A stretch of 42,535 nt of DNA from Bacteroidota bacterium (GTDB lineage Bacteria > Bacteroidota > Bacteroidia > Bacteroidales > Prolixibacteraceae): NCBI GenBank assembly GCA_024278975.1, contig JAJRSD010000058.1:1-42535 (forward strand). The letters run 5' to 3'. A program made the position numbers and the translations under genes. Of the stretch, positions 27,701 through 36,800 are shown piece after piece. Within the stretch, counting starts at the first letter, position 1, and each line of letters begins with the position of its first letter. Under the pieces are notes generated by a model, which was not told the origin of the DNA, made no database searches, and was given only the letters and a program-made list of their open reading frames with translations.

Positions 27701-28070
27701 AGCTACAACCAACTCCGATTTTTATGGCGAATACGTGCGTTCGGCATATTATATTAAAGGAGGCGAGGGCAACCTGAAAGCTTCATGGAATGTGCCCATT
27801 AAAAAAGCAGGATATTACGATGTGTATTTTCACCTTTACAAAGGTCGAAGTTTTGGCCGTGGCAGGCAGGAAGCGAAAGGTGAATATAATTTTACTATTT
27901 ATGGCGACGATGGTGCCGAAGAAGCTGCACTTGCCGTGCAAAATGCCGATAATGGCTGGAATCATCTTGGTTCGTACTATTTTTCGCCCGATACAGCTTT
28001 GATAGAACTATCGAATAAATCGGAATTACGCGCTATTTATGCCGATGCCGTTAAACTTGTGGAATTGTAA
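24729..28070 (+). CDS. ABC-2 permease with degenerate M1-peptidase-like region and golvesin-like C-terminal domain
   Basis: This is an 1113-residue membrane protein. Residues 1 to about 290 hold at least seven hydrophobic segments of the ABC-2 type (for example VFIMGLSFLLMSVIRNQAI). The rest is probably extracytoplasmic. About 300-850 follow the plan of M1 aminopeptidases (beta domain, then a helical end with NEDVRANIALQDSTFQEILS and LIPMMDNWFTAKELPGY), but I find no HExxH zinc motif, so peptidase activity is unlikely. A Gly-rich stretch (VGGRGGMGGRGGGSGG) lies near 852-868. Residues ~942-1113 resemble a golvesin/Xly carbohydrate-binding-like domain (IIVDNEDPEF..., NWWRPPTNW, WNHLGSYYF, YADAVKLV). 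Fusions of ABC permease with M1 peptidase are known in Bacteroidota. It is probably paired with the ATPase just upstream; the substrate is unknown. Confidence 0.82.
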   Translation: MISIHNIISISKYERKTLLRSWFFRIFAILSLLVLFGMNFGMIFKGGSDGWAIRSIPSSIPYFNMLILNIAQAIIAVFLASDFLKRDKKLDTTEVIYMRSMTNGEYVIGKTWGNLQVFLFLNIAVIIMALIFNALAKATPIDWVSYGFYLVLISVPTLVFIMGLSFLLMSVIRNQAITFVIILGYIAITLFWVKAKFYYIFDYMAFNIPMSKSDIVGFGNLEVILAHRGIYLSLGLGFIFLTIFLLKRLPQSEAMTYFSLFFSILFIGGGGYLAYNHINQFKQIENYRTEAVNLNNKYVKELVPSTLSQSISLNHLGERIEVNSIMELQNNTGKTLNKLVFSLNDGLKISTFKLNGNTTSFLREKQLVIVSDKVEIKPEEKISIEFSYSGKINEALCYLDIDEKKMLEKYGRFVINVDKRFAFITPKYLLLSPESNWYPKTGVTYSSTDVSWYHPQFINFKLDVKTASGLKAISQGKINEIADGEFKFENENPLTQISLAIGNYEQKLIENDTTEYGIWYLKGHDFFSESFPEMKDTIPSIITERFGDFKRTLNLEYDFKRLSLVEVPAQFKSFERIWTSSQEMVQPEQIFIPEKAFLIGEADFENRKERNDRHRRGDSGEMTPIDKEMRVFGDFFRIFVTEQNRDYQQSRGNWTAVQVGNPFYIFPLLYNFQNNIQSDRWPITNRVFEAYLKNQATDMRSMFMSSMSGGENEDVRANIALQDSTFQEILSDAGQIKIIDNVIKLKGDVLFSMIQWKAGEEEFKDFLTEVLNENKFRNISFEEFDKKLNDKFGIELIPMMDNWFTAKELPGYLISPIKVVKVKSADAMQTMISLKITNFSDVEGLVKLSFRVGGRGGMGGRGGGSGGSDMINKLVHLDANQTKELSYLINTPPRMVIVNTMTSKNIPQTMMTFFREVEEDTKVKPYEGERISDTPVQLALESEIIVDNEDPEFKVTKIENRSLLEKLIFDEEESKSKYSGTNWWRPPTNWTATTNSDFYGEYVRSAYYIKGGEGNLKASWNVPIKKAGYYDVYFHLYKGRSFGRGRQEAKGEYNFTIYGDDGAEEAALAVQNADNGWNHLGSYYFSPDTALIELSNKSELRAIYADAVKLVEL

Positions 28071-28113
28071 ATTAAACAGATTAAAGATATTTGACATCTG
28101 TTAAAATGAAAAA

Positions 28114-29625
28114 ATGATAATAATGAGAAAACAAAAAATCAAACAAATGCAAAAAACAGTAATCCTGTTATTACTTCTTTTTATTGGCATTTCGGGAGCC
28201 AATGCGCAGGAGGCAATTACACTTGCAAAAGCTTTGTCGATTGCCGAAACGGGAAGCCCCGATTTGCAGCTTTCGCTACTTAATCTCGAACGGTTTCAGA
28301 AAAATCTGGAAGCTCAGCGCGCCGCAATGAAATCGAGATTTTCGCTCGATGTTGCACCCGTTGAATATAGCACTCAACGAAGGTTCGACAACCGTACATC
28401 GGAGTGGTACACCAACGAAAACTTATCGTCGAATGCACGGTTTTTAATATCGCAACCCATCGCATTTTCCGACGGAACAGTTACGCTGTCCAACGAATTT
28501 GGGTGGCAGAACAGTTCATCAACTGCCAACAATTCGGAAAGTAAAGTATTTTATAACAACCTCTACTTAACTCTCAATCAACCTCTGTTTACCTACAATC
28601 GTATAAAACTACAGTTGAAAGAGATGGAATTAAACTACGAAAATGCCAATATTAGTTACGCCATGCAACGGTTGAACCTTGAAAAAAATGTAACACAGTT
28701 TTTTTATAATGTTTACATGACTCAAATGAATCTGTCCATTGCAAAAGAGGAGCTTGAAAACACTCAGAAAAGTTACGATATTATTGTAAATAAAGTTGAT
28801 GCCGGGTTGGCAGCACGCGAGGAGTTGTACCAGGCAGAGTTAAATCTTGCAACCTCTAAATCGTCACTACAAAACAGTGAGGTAACTTTCGAGAATGCTA
28901 AAGACCAGTTAAAATTATACCTCGGAATGGATTTGTTTGAGGATATTTTAATACTTGCAGATATTAGTTCGAACCCGGTTCCGGTTGATTTAGACAAAGC
29001 AATTAGCAACGGATTAAATTCGCGGATGGAGATTCGCCAGCGCGAAATAGATATTGAAAGCAGCCAGTTTGAATTGATTAGAACAAAATCGTTAAACGAA
29101 TTCAGGGGCGATGTAAACTTACGTTTCGGGTTTACCGGCGACAATCAGAATTTATCAAATATTTTTGACAACCCAACCAGCAGCCCTTCTGTGGCGGTAA
29201 GTTTTAACATTCCAATTTTCGACTGGGGCGAGAAAAAGGCTCGTGTTGCAGCGGCAGAAGCCGGAATTCAAATGCAGGAGTTAAATTTCTCGGAAGAGAA
29301 AAAACAGATTATTGTTGGTATCCGCCAGGTTTACCGAAATTTACAAAACCAGCTAAATCAGATTGATATTGCAAAACAGAACGAAAAAAATGCAGAGTTA
29401 ACTTACGAAATTAATCTTGAAAGATACCAGAACGGCGATTTAACAGGCATGGATTTAAACCTGTTTCAAACACAGCTTTCAAATAAAAAAATTGCGTACA
29501 GTCAATCGTTGATTAACTATAAAATTGAATTATTAAACCTTAAAATACAAACTCTCTACGATTTTGAAACTAATCAGGAAATTGTTCCTGCCGAATTATA
29601 TTTATCTGCAGAAGAGGATAAATAA
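28114..29625 (+). CDS. TolC-like outer-membrane efflux channel
   Basis: The 503 residues form an outer-membrane factor for tripartite export. A signal peptide is clearest from the ATG at 28147 (MQKTVILLLLLFIGISGANAQ); the upstream ATG at 28114 adds 11 basic residues, and either start is possible. Two OEP repeats are recognisable: one with EAITLAKALSIAETGSPDLQ and a periplasmic helix YNVYMTQMNLSIAKEELENT, another with EIRQREIDIESSQFELIRT and FNIPIFDWGEKKARVAAAEA. The C-terminal half is long coiled-coil helix as in TolC. It is followed after 12 bases by the adaptor gene and serves the RND pumps, perhaps also the ABC parts of the operon. Confidence 0.93.
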   Translation: MIIMRKQKIKQMQKTVILLLLLFIGISGANAQEAITLAKALSIAETGSPDLQLSLLNLERFQKNLEAQRAAMKSRFSLDVAPVEYSTQRRFDNRTSEWYTNENLSSNARFLISQPIAFSDGTVTLSNEFGWQNSSSTANNSESKVFYNNLYLTLNQPLFTYNRIKLQLKEMELNYENANISYAMQRLNLEKNVTQFFYNVYMTQMNLSIAKEELENTQKSYDIIVNKVDAGLAAREELYQAELNLATSKSSLQNSEVTFENAKDQLKLYLGMDLFEDILILADISSNPVPVDLDKAISNGLNSRMEIRQREIDIESSQFELIRTKSLNEFRGDVNLRFGFTGDNQNLSNIFDNPTSSPSVAVSFNIPIFDWGEKKARVAAAEAGIQMQELNFSEEKKQIIVGIRQVYRNLQNQLNQIDIAKQNEKNAELTYEINLERYQNGDLTGMDLNLFQTQLSNKKIAYSQSLINYKIELLNLKIQTLYDFETNQEIVPAELYLSAEEDK

Positions 29626-29637
29626 ACTTTTAAAAAT

Positions 29638-30705
29638 ATGAAAAATATGAAAAATATAAAACTACTTCTATTATTGGCGATTGTAACTTTCACTTTCGCG
29701 TGTAACAACCAAACACCTTCTGAAACAACAGAGTTAGCGGTGCCCGTTTCTATCGAGAATGTTAAAATGCAGAGTATCCAGCAGTTTATAAATACAACCG
29801 GAACTGCAAAAGCCGGTGCCGAAACAGTTTTAAATTCTGAAATTACGGGCAGTTATCAACTTTTAGTTAATCCTAAAACAGGTAAAGAATTTAGGTTAGG
29901 AGACCGCATTAATAAAGGAGATGTAATTATTCGGCTTGAAGATGCTGAATATCTGAATGGCATTGCCATCGAATCGAAAAAACTGAATCTCGAAATATCG
30001 GAGCAGGAATATGTAAAGTCGAAATCGTTATACGATAAAGGCGGCGTTACTTTACGAGAACTTCGTAACGCCGAACTTTCGTCGACAAATGCAAAATACG
30101 ATTTTGAAAGTGCCGAAATACGTTTGGCAAAAATGAAAATTGTAGCACCTTTTTCGGGAGTTATTGTAGAACTGCCATATTATACCGAAGGTGTTAAAGT
30201 TGCTATCAATCAACCAATGGTTGGAATAATGAGCTACAACAAAATGTATATCGAAATAAATATTCCCGAAAAAAATATGTCGGAAATAAAATTAGGACAA
30301 AAGGTAATTATCACCAACTACACACTGTCTGAAGATACAATTACAGGAGTGGTTAGCGAGCTATCGCCAATTATTAGTACCGAAACGCGAACGTTTGCAG
30401 GGAAACTACAAATTAGTAATTCCGATTTGAAATTACGCCCCGGAATGTTTGTTCGGGCTAATATTATTACCGCTCAAAAAGATAGTGCAATTGTAATTTC
30501 CAAAAAAATTATTCTTAGCGGAAGCCGCGGAAAATATGTTTTTGTGGTGGGTAGAAACAGTTCGGCCGACGACCGCCGGATTACTACCGGAATAGATAAT
30601 CAAGACTATATTGAAGTTTTGGAAGGACTAAAACCCAACGACCGATTAATTATAAAAGGATTCGAAACCCTGCGCGACGGGTCGAAAGTTAAGGTGATAC
30701 TTTAA
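29638..30705 (+). CDS. RND membrane-fusion (adaptor) lipoprotein
   Basis: The 355-residue periplasmic adaptor links the inner-membrane pump to the TolC-like channel. It begins with a lipoprotein signal (LLLLLAIVTFTFACNNQ) with the lipidated cysteine at residue 22. The lipoyl-like half-motif LGDRINKGDVIIRLEDAEY, a short helical hairpin (about residues 100-150), the second half IVAPFSGVIVELPYYTEG, and beta-barrel and membrane-proximal domains (PGMFVRANI, GLKPNDRLIIKGFETLRDGSKVKV) are in the standard order of HlyD/AcrA-type proteins. It lies 10 bases before the first RND pump and is the only adaptor in the operon, so it may serve both RND permeases. Confidence 0.93.
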   Translation: MKNMKNIKLLLLLAIVTFTFACNNQTPSETTELAVPVSIENVKMQSIQQFINTTGTAKAGAETVLNSEITGSYQLLVNPKTGKEFRLGDRINKGDVIIRLEDAEYLNGIAIESKKLNLEISEQEYVKSKSLYDKGGVTLRELRNAELSSTNAKYDFESAEIRLAKMKIVAPFSGVIVELPYYTEGVKVAINQPMVGIMSYNKMYIEINIPEKNMSEIKLGQKVIITNYTLSEDTITGVVSELSPIISTETRTFAGKLQISNSDLKLRPGMFVRANIITAQKDSAIVISKKIILSGSRGKYVFVVGRNSSADDRRITTGIDNQDYIEVLEGLKPNDRLIIKGFETLRDGSKVKVIL

Positions 30706-30715
30706 AAAGTTACGA

Positions 30716-33700
30716 ATGAAAAAATTAACACAATTTTCTGTCGATTATCCGGTAACCGTGCTGATGGTAGTTCTTGGAGTTCTGCTTCTGGGCTACATTT
30801 CGTACGACAAACTGGGAGTTGACCTTTTCCCCGATCTTAATTCGCCACGTATTTTTGTGGAGATAAAATCGGGAGAAAAACCACCGGAAGAGATGGAAAA
30901 GCAGTTCGTTGAAAACATCGAGGCTTTGGCAATTCGCCAGTCGGATGTTATGCAGGTTACCTCCATTTCGCGAGTTGGCTCGGCACAAATAACCGTCGAA
31001 TACACCTGGGACAAAGATATGGATGAAGCATTTCTCGACTTGCAGAAAGAGCTAAATACATTCAGCCAAAATTCAGATATCGACGACCTGAAAATAACTC
31101 AACACGACCCAAATACAACTCCGGTAATGATTATTGGGTTAACGCACACCGAAATTGACGATATGAACGAACTACGGAAAGTAGCCGAAAACTACATCCG
31201 TAACGAATTAGTTCGGTTAGAAGGTGTTGCAGAGGTTGAACTCTCGGGGCAGGAAGAGAGCCAAGTAATTATCGAAACCGATATTTACCGTCTCGAAGCG
31301 CAAAATCTTTCCATGGACGATGTGAGTTCACGAATTCAGAATTTTAACCGGAATGTTTCGGGCGGACGTATCAGCGAAATGGGAATTCAGTATATTATCA
31401 AAGGGGTTTCTATGTTGCAAAGTGTTGACGATTTTAATGATTTAATTGTTGGCTACAAAAATGTTACTGCCACTTCCGAAGGCCAGAATACATCAGAAAG
31501 AGCACCCATTTTTTTACAGGATGTGGCAACGGTTCACCTTGGAAATAAAGAGCCCGTGAATATTGTTCATATTAACGGCGAACGCTGTTTGGGACTTTCA
31601 ATTTATAAAGAGACAAAATTCAACACCGTTAAATCGGTGGAGCAGATTAACGAAGCTCTTGTGAGTATCGAAAAGGCTTTACCGGGTTATAAATTTACAC
31701 GTGTTACCAATCAGGGCAAATTTATTAGTGGTGCCATCGACGAGGTAAAAGAGACTGCTCTCATTGGTATTTTGCTTGCAGTAATTATCCTGTTTCTTTT
31801 TCTACGCCGTTTCGGAACTACTCTTATTGTTAGTCTCGCCATTCCAATTTCAATAATTGCCACTTTCAATATGATGTATTTTGGGCATCTTACAATAAAT
31901 ATTATGACTCTGGGAGGATTAGCTCTGGGAGCCGGATTGTTGGTGGATAATGCAATTGTGGTTTTAGAAAATATTTTCCGAAATCACGAAAATGGAATGA
32001 GTGCCAAAGAGGCTGCTATTGAAGGAACTTCGCAAGTTGGAGGAGCAATTACAGCTTCAACATTAACAACTATTTTTGTATTTCTCCCAATTATTTACTT
32101 GCATGGAGTTGCCAAAGCAATCTTTTTCGACCAGGCGTTAACAGTAATTTTCTCATTGCTGGCATCGCTTGCAGTTGCGTTCTTTTTAATACCAATGCTG
32201 TACCACCGTATTTACAGAAATAAAAAATCGCCTGTAAAACACAAGTCGGTTAAAGTAGGCGGATACGGTAGGTTTCTTGACAAAATACTAAAAGTAAAAT
32301 GGGCAGTAATAGTTATTGCTACCGTTGCAATAGTTGCCGCATTTTTACTTGTCCCAAAAATTGGAACAGAGTTTATGCCAAAAACCGAAACCAATGAGTT
32401 TACCATAAATTTAAAACTTTCGGAGGGAACAGAACTTGAACGCACTCAATCGACAGTTGCAAATATCGAAAATATTTTAATCGATTATTTGGGCGATAAT
32501 CTCGAAAAAATATATACTCAGGCAGGTCCTTCAACAGGAATCGGCAGCAGCGAAAGTTCGATTTTTGAAGGTGAAAATACAGGCGAAATCAAAGTGTTTT
32601 TAAATGCCGGGTCCACTATTTCAATAGGGAGTATTTTTGCAACGGTTGACCAATTAACAGCAAATATCGAAGGACTGGAAATTAACTTTACGCAAGAAGA
32701 GAGCGCATTAAAAGCTATTCTTGGAACTGAGGAAGCTCCGGTTGTTGTTGAAGTAAGAGGTGAAGATTTAGATGAGATTGAATCGGTTGTAAACCGGGTA
32801 AAAGAGAAAATGCTGGGTATTAATAATTTAATAAATGTTCAAACTTCCATAGAAGATGGTGCACCCGAAATTGAGATTAAAGTTGACAGAATGCGCGCCG
32901 GAATGTACAACCTGGATATCAGTACTGTTATCGCACAAATTCAAGACCAACTGGAAGGTAAAAATGCCGGGCAGTTAGAAAAGGGTGGCGAAATGCAGGA
33001 CATTACTATTAAAGTTCCGCAGAAAGGAATTAACGAAATTAGCCAGCTTATTATTACATCCGGAACTCAGGTGTTTAGGTTAAACGAAATTGCAGATATT
33101 TCGTATGATGTTTCGCCAAAAGAGATATTCCGCCGCAACCAAAATCGTATCGGAAAAGTTACGGCACAGTTACAAAAAGGTGTGGCACTCGACCATGTTG
33201 CAAAAGAAATAAGAGAAGCAACTTCGACAATAGACTTGCTACCCGACTACAGAATTTTGGTAACCGGCGAAGAGGAAAAACGGCAGGAATCGATGGCCAA
33301 TCTTACCGGAGTACTACTTCTTTCGTTAGTGCTGGTTTACATGGTTCTGGCATCGTTATTCGAATCGCTGATTCAACCGTTTACTATTCTGTTAACTATT
33401 CCACTCGCTGTGGTAGGTACAATTTTAACCTTCTTTTTAATGGGCAGATCATTTGATATAATGGCATTTATTGGTGTAATTATGTTGGTGGGAATTGCGG
33501 TTAACGACTCCATTATTCTGGTTGACAGAATTAATCAGTTAATGCGCGATGGAGTTGACCGGAAAAATGCAATTATTCAGGCAGGGCAGCAACGTATCCG
33601 CCCAATTATAATGACAAGTTTAACAACTGTACTGGCACTGTTACCGTTAACTATTGGTTTTGGCGAAAGTGCTTCGTTACGCTCGCCAATGGCACTTGCC

Positions 33701-33826
33701 GTAATTGGAGGACTTATTACTTCAACTTTGCTAACTCTTGTTGTTATACCTTGTGTTTACGATATTTTAGACAGGTTCAGGGGTTTATTTGTTAAAGGTG
33801 ACAACACACAGATTAACGCAGATTAA
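30716..33826 (+). CDS. RND efflux permease (HAE1/AcrB-like)
   Basis: This is a full-length 1036-residue inner-membrane RND pump, presumably proton-driven, expelling compounds through the TolC-like channel. The first transmembrane helix (YPVTVLMVVLGVLLLGYISY) and the periplasmic loops and helices show the normal duplicated plan. The TM4 relay motif GLLVDNAIVVLEN keeps one aspartate (Asp411) with Asn412 in the AcrB Asp408 place. TM10 has VNDSIILVDRIN with Asn930/Asp931 where AcrB has Lys940; this variation is typical of the SwrC-like branch. The last residues (GDNTQINAD) are encoded by a dispersed repeat that runs past the stop codon. The substrate is unknown. Confidence 0.94.
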   Translation: MKKLTQFSVDYPVTVLMVVLGVLLLGYISYDKLGVDLFPDLNSPRIFVEIKSGEKPPEEMEKQFVENIEALAIRQSDVMQVTSISRVGSAQITVEYTWDKDMDEAFLDLQKELNTFSQNSDIDDLKITQHDPNTTPVMIIGLTHTEIDDMNELRKVAENYIRNELVRLEGVAEVELSGQEESQVIIETDIYRLEAQNLSMDDVSSRIQNFNRNVSGGRISEMGIQYIIKGVSMLQSVDDFNDLIVGYKNVTATSEGQNTSERAPIFLQDVATVHLGNKEPVNIVHINGERCLGLSIYKETKFNTVKSVEQINEALVSIEKALPGYKFTRVTNQGKFISGAIDEVKETALIGILLAVIILFLFLRRFGTTLIVSLAIPISIIATFNMMYFGHLTINIMTLGGLALGAGLLVDNAIVVLENIFRNHENGMSAKEAAIEGTSQVGGAITASTLTTIFVFLPIIYLHGVAKAIFFDQALTVIFSLLASLAVAFFLIPMLYHRIYRNKKSPVKHKSVKVGGYGRFLDKILKVKWAVIVIATVAIVAAFLLVPKIGTEFMPKTETNEFTINLKLSEGTELERTQSTVANIENILIDYLGDNLEKIYTQAGPSTGIGSSESSIFEGENTGEIKVFLNAGSTISIGSIFATVDQLTANIEGLEINFTQEESALKAILGTEEAPVVVEVRGEDLDEIESVVNRVKEKMLGINNLINVQTSIEDGAPEIEIKVDRMRAGMYNLDISTVIAQIQDQLEGKNAGQLEKGGEMQDITIKVPQKGINEISQLIITSGTQVFRLNEIADISYDVSPKEIFRRNQNRIGKVTAQLQKGVALDHVAKEIREATSTIDLLPDYRILVTGEEEKRQESMANLTGVLLLSLVLVYMVLASLFESLIQPFTILLTIPLAVVGTILTFFLMGRSFDIMAFIGVIMLVGIAVNDSIILVDRINQLMRDGVDRKNAIIQAGQQRIRPIIMTSLTTVLALLPLTIGFGESASLRSPMALAVIGGLITSTLLTLVVIPCVYDILDRFRGLFVKGDNTQINAD

Positions 33827-33878
33827 TAAAAAAACAGAAACAGTGAAAATCAGCACAATCAGCGTTATCAGCGTGCCA
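33803..33878. repeat. Short repeat element at the end of the first RND gene
   Basis: CACAGATTAACGCAGATTA at the left and AATCAGCGTTATCAGCGTG at the right are imperfect inverted copies that could fold together. The element spans the stop codon of the first RND gene and most of the 67-base gap to the next. I recognise the AACGCAGATTA/ATCAGCG combination as common intergenic material in Bacteroidota. Confidence 0.5.
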
Positions 33879-33893
33879 ATATTTTAGAAAATA

Positions 33894-36800
33894 ATGAAAT
33901 TCATAATAAATAGAAAAATATTTATCAGCATGTTATTTCTGGCACTTACCCTGCTCGGAATAAAATCGTATAAAGAGCTGCCGGTAGAATTGATGCCAAA
34001 TGCCGAGCTTCCAATGCTGTTTGTTCAGATTCAATCTGCCATTGAAGTAGATCCCAGTTACATGGAAAACCAGGCAGTTATTCCTGTTGAAGGGGCAATT
34101 AACACAATGGAAGGAATTGAAAGTATCGAGTCGTTTATAAATAACCGCTCCGCATCAATTCAAATAAATTTCAAACAAAATGTAAATACTAAATACACCA
34201 CACTTAAATTACAGGAGAAAATAGACCAGATTGCCAGCAGTCTCGACGATAACTTTTTTATTACTGTTACTAAAATTGATATTCAGCAATTAACAAACCA
34301 GTTTATGGAGTTGCAGGTGCGTGGCAGTGGTGGCACCGACCGTATCAGGAATATTGTTGATCAGGAAATTTCTGCCAATCTGGAAAATATTGACGGAATT
34401 GCATCGGTAACAGTATTTGGCGGAAAAGAACGTTCAATAGAAGTTACATACAATAAAGCAGCCTGCGAAGCTTACGATATTACTCCTTCGCAAATTAGAA
34501 ATGCCATTTCGCAAAACTCAAAAAACAGAACATTTGTGGGTTATGCGCACGATTCTAGAAAACAGTTTTTTGTGCATGTTACTGCCGAATACGACAATGT
34601 AACCGATATAGAAAACATAGTTGTTGCCGACGGACCAATATATTTGAAAGATGTTGCCACCGTATTTTTTGGTGTAAAAGAGGAAGAGACAATCAGCCGG
34701 GTAAATGGATTGGATGCCGTTTCCATACGTTTGGTTAACGATTCGCAAGCCAACCAGATTGACCTTTCGCACAAAGTTCAGGACGAGATTTTAGAGCTGA
34801 ACAAAAAGCTGGCTTCTAAAAATGTGGAGATTGTTGTACAAACCAACGGTGCCGAAGTGATGGAAAAAAATATCGACCAAATAATAGATTTGGCGATGAT
34901 TGGAGGTTTGTTAGCCATTTTTATTTTGTGGATGTTTCTAAAGAACTTTCGGATTGTTTCGTTCATTGCGCTGGCAATTCCAATCTCTGTTTTTGCCGCG
35001 TTCAACCTGTTTTATCTGTTCAACATCTCGCTAAATAGTTTAACACTTGTTGGGTTGGTTTTGGCAATTGGGATGTTGTTGGATAATAGCATTGTTGTGC
35101 TCGAAAATATATACCGGCTATCGGGAAACGGATTCGATGCCGAGAGGGCTGTAACGCAGGGAACAAAAGAAGTCTGGCGTTCAATTATAGCAGCAACATT
35201 AACCACAATTACCGTTTTTCTGCCATTTGTTTTTTCTGCAGATTATATGGTAAAACTTATTGGAAACCACATTGGAGTTTCTATTATTTCGACCCTGATT
35301 ATTTCGCTTTTTGTGGCGCTTTTGTTAATTCCCATGGCCGCTCACCTTCTGTTAAAAGGTAAACAGCAACACAATATTTTTTACGAAAAAGTAACCACCA
35401 ACAATCGTATTATTCAAATATATATTTTGCTTTTAAAGGCAAGTATGCGTACTCCGGCACGAACAATTATAGGTGCAATTATACTATTTTTTGTTACCAT
35501 ATTTATTGTACTTGCCGTAAGTGTTTCTAATCTCGAAGAGGTTGAAGAGACACAATTCTCGATATATGTTACAATGCCCACCGGCTCAACTTTAGAGGCA
35601 ACCGATTTGGTTGTAACAAGCGTTGAAAACCGGCTAAAGGATATTGAAGAGAAAAAGGATCTGATTTCTAAAATTGAAGAGGAGCAAGCAACACTGACTT
35701 TAATTCTGAAAGACGATTATAGAGATATTGACGACCGCACAATTGCGGAGATTAAATCGGAAGTTGAGAACGAAATAAATAAGATCCCAAATGCCGAAAT
35801 TAGTTTAACACCGCCTACAACAGGCTCGGGAGGAGGTAGTAGCCGAAATTCGGGAACGGCAAGTTTCGGACGTTTTATGGGAATTGGGAGCAACCAGGAA
35901 AGCATTGTAATTAAAGGGAGCAATTTTGATATTATGAAAGGTGTTGCCGACGATCTGCTTTATTATGTCGAGGATTTGGAATCTATAAGAAGAGCTAATA
36001 TTAGCGTTGCCAATAACCGCCCCGAAATTCATCTCTATTTTAACCAGCTTTTGTTAACCGAATATGGACTTAATCTGGGGAATATCACCTCCGAGTTAAA
36101 TTCATTCTCGCGCGAATTTTCAGTAAATGGGGTAAACTTTAACCAGGGAAACGAAGAGTATGAAATTGTAATTAAAGAGGAGTTGTTTGATAATGAAGAG
36201 GAAGCTGCAGAGAAAGGAATTGACGATTTACGAGTACTTCAAATTAGCAACAATCAGGGTGCAACTTTCGATTTGCAAGATGTTGCCCAGTTGGTTTATG
36301 CCGATGGAATGGCGAGTATCAGACGAGTAAATCAGGAAAAACAGATTGAATTAACCTACCGGTTTATCGACGAAGCAGAAACATCAAACGACTTATTGGA
36401 AGCGTACCGTTTAGAGATTGACGAAATTGTAAGTTCGTATAAACTGCCGCCGGGAGTTGCCATCGAAGTCATTCACGAAGAGGATCAGTTTTCTGAATTC
36501 TATTTCCTGATTGGTGCTGCATTTATTCTAATACTAATGATTCTGGCTTCGGTATTCGAGTCGGTTTCCACACCATTTGTACTGATGTTTTCAATTCCAC
36601 TGGCTGCAATTGGTTCTTTTCTTGCTCTTATTTTTACGGGTAACTCCTTGTTTAGTGCAAACACTTTAATGGGATTTATTATACTGATTGGAGTTGTTGT
36701 AAACAACGGGATTATTCTAATCGACTACACAAATATTCTGCGAAAACGCGGCTATCGGAAATCGCGCGCGCTAATGTCTGCGGGGCTTTCGCGTGTTCGT

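Noticed and set aside
24729-28070. Active M1 aminopeptidase
   Set aside because: No HExxH or downstream glutamate motif is present anywhere in the translated sequence.
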